Origin: Jiangella anatolica
GTDB lineage: Bacteria; Actinomycetota; Actinomycetes; Jiangellales; Jiangellaceae
Reading direction: 5' to 3'
Assembly (NCBI RefSeq): GCF_003236295.1
Contig: NZ_POTW01000001.1
Coordinates: 1 to 64,000 of the forward strand
DNA: 64,000 nt
A program made the translations under genes and the position numbers. This document shows, one piece after another, positions 61,652 through 64,000 of this stretch. Below the pieces are notes generated by a model. That model had not been told where the DNA came from, did no database searches, and saw only the letters and a program-made list of their open reading frames with translations. The first letter of the stretch is position 1, and every line of letters starts with the position of its first letter.

Positions 61652-63005
61652 CCCACCGGGACGGCCGGCGTTCCACCTCTCCCACCCCGGCCCGGGCTGG
61701 GCGTGGCCGGGAGACCCGAACGGCATCTTCTTCTGGAAGGGCCGGTACCACCTGCACTACATCTACGACCGGGGCGGCGCGGCGGGCATCGACCCGCTCC
61801 GGCGCTTCCTCGACGGCGCCGGCGACTACGCGTTCGCCCACGTCTCCAGCCCCGACCTCGTCCACTGGACGTCGCACCGGACCACCCTGACGCCCGACGT
61901 GCTCGGGCACGGAGCGTTCAGCGGCGGCGGCTTCGTCACGAAGGAGGGCCGTCCGGCGATCGTCTACCAGGGTCAGGGGTCCGGCGCGAACCACGTGGTG
62001 ATCGCCGAGGACGACGACCTCGAGCGATGGACCCGCCCGGCGCCGGCCGTCGTCCACGTCCGGCCCGGCCAGGACGGCAGCGTCATCGCGCACGCCGACC
62101 CGCACGCGTGGCTGGAGAACGACACGTACTACGCGATCTTCGGCGGGACCACGACGGGGAAGCCGGCGACGCTGTTACGGTCGGCGGACCTGGCGGACTG
62201 GGAGTACCTGGGGGTCCTCCTGGACCCGGACCTCCCCGACACCGGCGAGGACACCGACGTGTCGTGTCCCGACTTCTTCCCGATCGGCGACCAGCACATG
62301 CTGCTGTGCATCAGCCACAACAAGGGCTGCCGCTACTACCTGGGGGAGTGGCGGGACGAGCGGTTCGTCCCCGAGGTCCACGGCCGGATGAACTGGCACG
62401 CGACGGACGTCTTCGCCCCGGAGAGCGTGCTGACCCCCGACGGCAGGCGGGTCATGTGGGCGTGGGCGTTCATCGAGGCGCCGTGGTCGGGCATCCAGAT
62501 CCTGCCGCGCGAGCTGGACCTGCCCGGCGACGGGATCCTGCGCATCCGGCCGCTGCGTGAGCTGGAGCGGCTGCGCGCCGACGAGCGGAGCGTGCGGGGG
62601 ATCGCGGTCGACGACGGATCCCGGCTGGTCAGCGACGTCGGCGGCGCTGCGCTCGAGCTCGCGGTCACGTTCGGGCCGGGCGCCGCGCGGCGCTTCGGCG
62701 TCGCCGTGCACTGCGACGCGCGGGGCGGCGGCGGGCTCCGGATCGAGGTCGACCTCGACGCGGGCACGGTCTCGGCCGGCGCGGCCGCCGCGCCGTTCGA
62801 TCCCGGCGACGAGGAGGTGACCCTGCGCGTCTTCGTCGACACTTACCTGGTGGACGTGTTCGCGAACGACCGGCAGGCGATCTTCCTCCCTCACTTCGCC
62901 GACGCGGCGGACGTCCACGTCGCCGTCTTCGCCGACGGCGGCGACCGCGTCGCGGACCTCACCGCCTGGCGGATGACCTCGATGGACGAGGTGACGGCGC
63001 CATGA
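61644..63005 (+). CDS. GH32-like glycoside hydrolase (divergent beta-fructosidase)
   Basis: The 453-residue protein has the GH32 N-terminal motif WPGDPNG with nucleophile Asp24, a five-bladed propeller (FSGGGFVTKEGRPAIVYQGQ) and a C-terminal beta-sandwich (about 320-445). The usual RDP motif reads Ala151-Asp-Pro and the acid/base ECP motif reads Ser207-Cys-Pro, so the canonical acid Glu is missing at that place. No signal peptide is visible. It is coupled to the Opp-type importer and probably acts on an imported fructoside or related sugar. Confidence 0.85.
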   Translation: MASPPGRPAFHLSHPGPGWAWPGDPNGIFFWKGRYHLHYIYDRGGAAGIDPLRRFLDGAGDYAFAHVSSPDLVHWTSHRTTLTPDVLGHGAFSGGGFVTKEGRPAIVYQGQGSGANHVVIAEDDDLERWTRPAPAVVHVRPGQDGSVIAHADPHAWLENDTYYAIFGGTTTGKPATLLRSADLADWEYLGVLLDPDLPDTGEDTDVSCPDFFPIGDQHMLLCISHNKGCRYYLGEWRDERFVPEVHGRMNWHATDVFAPESVLTPDGRRVMWAWAFIEAPWSGIQILPRELDLPGDGILRIRPLRELERLRADERSVRGIAVDDGSRLVSDVGGAALELAVTFGPGAARRFGVAVHCDARGGGGLRIEVDLDAGTVSAGAAAAPFDPGDEEVTLRVFVDTYLVDVFANDRQAIFLPHFADAADVHVAVFADGGDRVADLTAWRMTSMDEVTAP

Positions 63006-64000
63006 CCCGGCTCGGCGGCGGCGCGGCGCCCGGATACGGGCCGGTGGCCGACGCGTTCGTCGCGGGACTGGCCGAGCCGGAGGCGTCGGGCGCGGCGCTC
63101 TCCGTCTGGCACGAGGGCCGGGAGGTCGTCGACGTCTGGGCCGGCGTCGCCGACGCCCGCGACGGACGGCCCTGGACCCGCGACACGGTCACCGTCCTCT
63201 TCTCCTGCTCGAAGGGGCTCGCGGCGCTCGTGCTCGCCCGGCTGCACGCTGCGAGCCGCCTCGACCTCGACGCGCCCATCGCCTCCGTGTGGCCCGAGTT
63301 CGCCGCGCACGGCAAGGGCGGCGTGTCCGTCGCCGACGTGCTCGCCCACCGAGCGGGCGTCTCCGCGCCGATCGCCGACCTCGGCCTCGACGACGTGCTC
63401 GACAGCTCCCGGTTCGCGGCCCGCCTCGCGGCGCAGGAACCTCTGTGGCGCCCGGGCACCGCACACGCCTACCACGCGATCACCTACGGGGCGATCGTGG
63501 AGGAGATCGTCCGGCGCGCGACCGGCCGCGAGCTGCATGACGTGTTCGCCGCCGAGATCGCGGCGCCGCTGGACGCCGACGTCTCGCTCATGCCCGACGC
63601 CGCTCTGCTGGCGCGAGTCGCGCACCTGACCACGACCCCGGCCTACACCCGTCGCGCGGCGGAGGCCGGCGAGTGGCTGGAACGTGCCGCGACGCTCGGC
63701 GGGGCGTTCCCGCGGACGCTCGTCGACGGCGACCGTGGGTTCAACGATCATCGCGTGCTCGCGGCGGGCCTGTCCGCGGCGGGCGGCATCGGCACCGCCT
63801 CGGGGCTGGCGCGGATCTGGGCCGCGACGGTGCGCGAGACGCGTGGCGTCCGGCTGCTCGGTGACGACGACGTCGCGCGCCTGTCCGCGGTGCGCAGCGA
63901 GGGGCCGTGGTTCTTCGATCCGCTCCCTCCGTATCCCCGGTGGGGCGCCGGCGTGCAGCTGGCGTCGGACGCGACGCCGTGGCTCACCCCGGCCTCGTTC
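63002..64000 (+). CDS. Serine hydrolase, beta-lactamase/EstB-like (partial at window end)
   Basis: The frame opens at ATG 63002 overlapping the GH32 stop and stays open to the last base (333 codons), so the 3' end lies outside. The S-x-x-K motif is Ser68-Cys-Ser-Lys71 in LFSCSKGL, followed by VSVADVLAHRAGVSAP and the Tyr of HAYHAITYGAIVEE. This matches family VIII carboxylesterases/class C beta-lactamase relatives. It has no signal peptide and probably cleaves an ester in the imported substrate. Confidence 0.88.
   Translation, partial: MTRLGGGAAPGYGPVADAFVAGLAEPEASGAALSVWHEGREVVDVWAGVADARDGRPWTRDTVTVLFSCSKGLAALVLARLHAASRLDLDAPIASVWPEFAAHGKGGVSVADVLAHRAGVSAPIADLGLDDVLDSSRFAARLAAQEPLWRPGTAHAYHAITYGAIVEEIVRRATGRELHDVFAAEIAAPLDADVSLMPDAALLARVAHLTTTPAYTRRAAEAGEWLERAATLGGAFPRTLVDGDRGFNDHRVLAAGLSAAGGIGTASGLARIWAATVRETRGVRLLGDDDVARLSAVRSEGPWFFDPLPPYPRWGAGVQLASDATPWLTPASF

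Noticed and set aside
1-64000. tRNA, rRNA, riboswitch and insertion sequence genes
   Set aside because: No cloverleaf or rRNA-like sequence, no transposase and no conserved riboswitch core were recognised by reading the sequence; a covariance-model search was not possible.

Overview
The window is high-GC DNA with strong third-position G/C bias, GTG starts, ATGA/GTGA stop-start overlaps and actinobacterial families: a 13E12-type DUF222/HNH gene, MMPL transporter, DUF4185 and ThuA-GSDH proteins, and sugar importers without their own ATPase genes. It suggests a saprophytic, filamentous-type actinobacterium. A Jiangella-like lineage would fit, but the sequence alone does not prove it. Nearly all of the window is accessory carbohydrate and small-molecule catabolism. 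No rRNA, tRNA, CRISPR array or insertion sequence was seen.

Layout. 0-1.4 kb: end of a Pro/Thr-rich protein, a DUF305 protein and signal peptidase I. 1.4-12.4 kb: secreted tandem CE1-like esterase, LacI regulator, CUT1 sugar importer, GH51 arabinofuranosidase, GH5 hydrolase and a second LacI regulator (arabinan/xylan use). 12.4-14.1 kb: DUF222/HNH gene with an SOS-like promoter. 14.2-23.4 kb: CUT1 importer with sugar-acid dehydratase (enolase superfamily) and FAH-family enzyme, divergent from an IclR regulator, followed by a second secreted esterase and a XylR-like AraC regulator. 23.5-35.4 kb: Gfo/Idh oxidoreductase, complete Liv-type (HAAT) importer and a tagatose/psicose-3-epimerase-like enzyme, then a giant secreted ThuA-sugar dehydrogenase-PKD-CBM protein. 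35.4-36.2 kb: gene-free, repeat-bearing spacer. 36.2-40.2 kb: MMPL exporter plus two-component system. 40.2-47.2 kb: GH68 enzyme, CUT1 importer, LacI regulator and a secreted hydrolase. 47.2-64 kb: D-aminoacylase-like, serine hydrolase and M20 genes, SRPBCC and DUF4185 genes, a GntR-Cache regulator, then ALDH, Opp-type importer with a fused double ATPase, GH32 and a serine hydrolase cut by the window end.

The loci share a logic: a secreted depolymerase or esterase, a dedicated importer, cytoplasmic enzymes and a local regulator. Several operators can be read directly. A 16-nt sequence is shared by the first esterase and first importer promoters. A GCTAAATCGGATTAGC operator occurs on both sides of the third LacI gene. 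A GTTGCR-N5-YGCAAY palindrome with an upstream half-site 21-22 bp away ties the IclR promoter region to both secreted esterases. CAAATATTTG lies in the promoters on both sides of the GntR-regulated arm. The least conventional parts are the cytoplasmic GntR-FCD-Cache regulator, the Liv-type importer embedded among 3-keto-sugar-type enzymes beside the ThuA-GSDH giant, and a LamG domain apparently inserted inside a CBM6.
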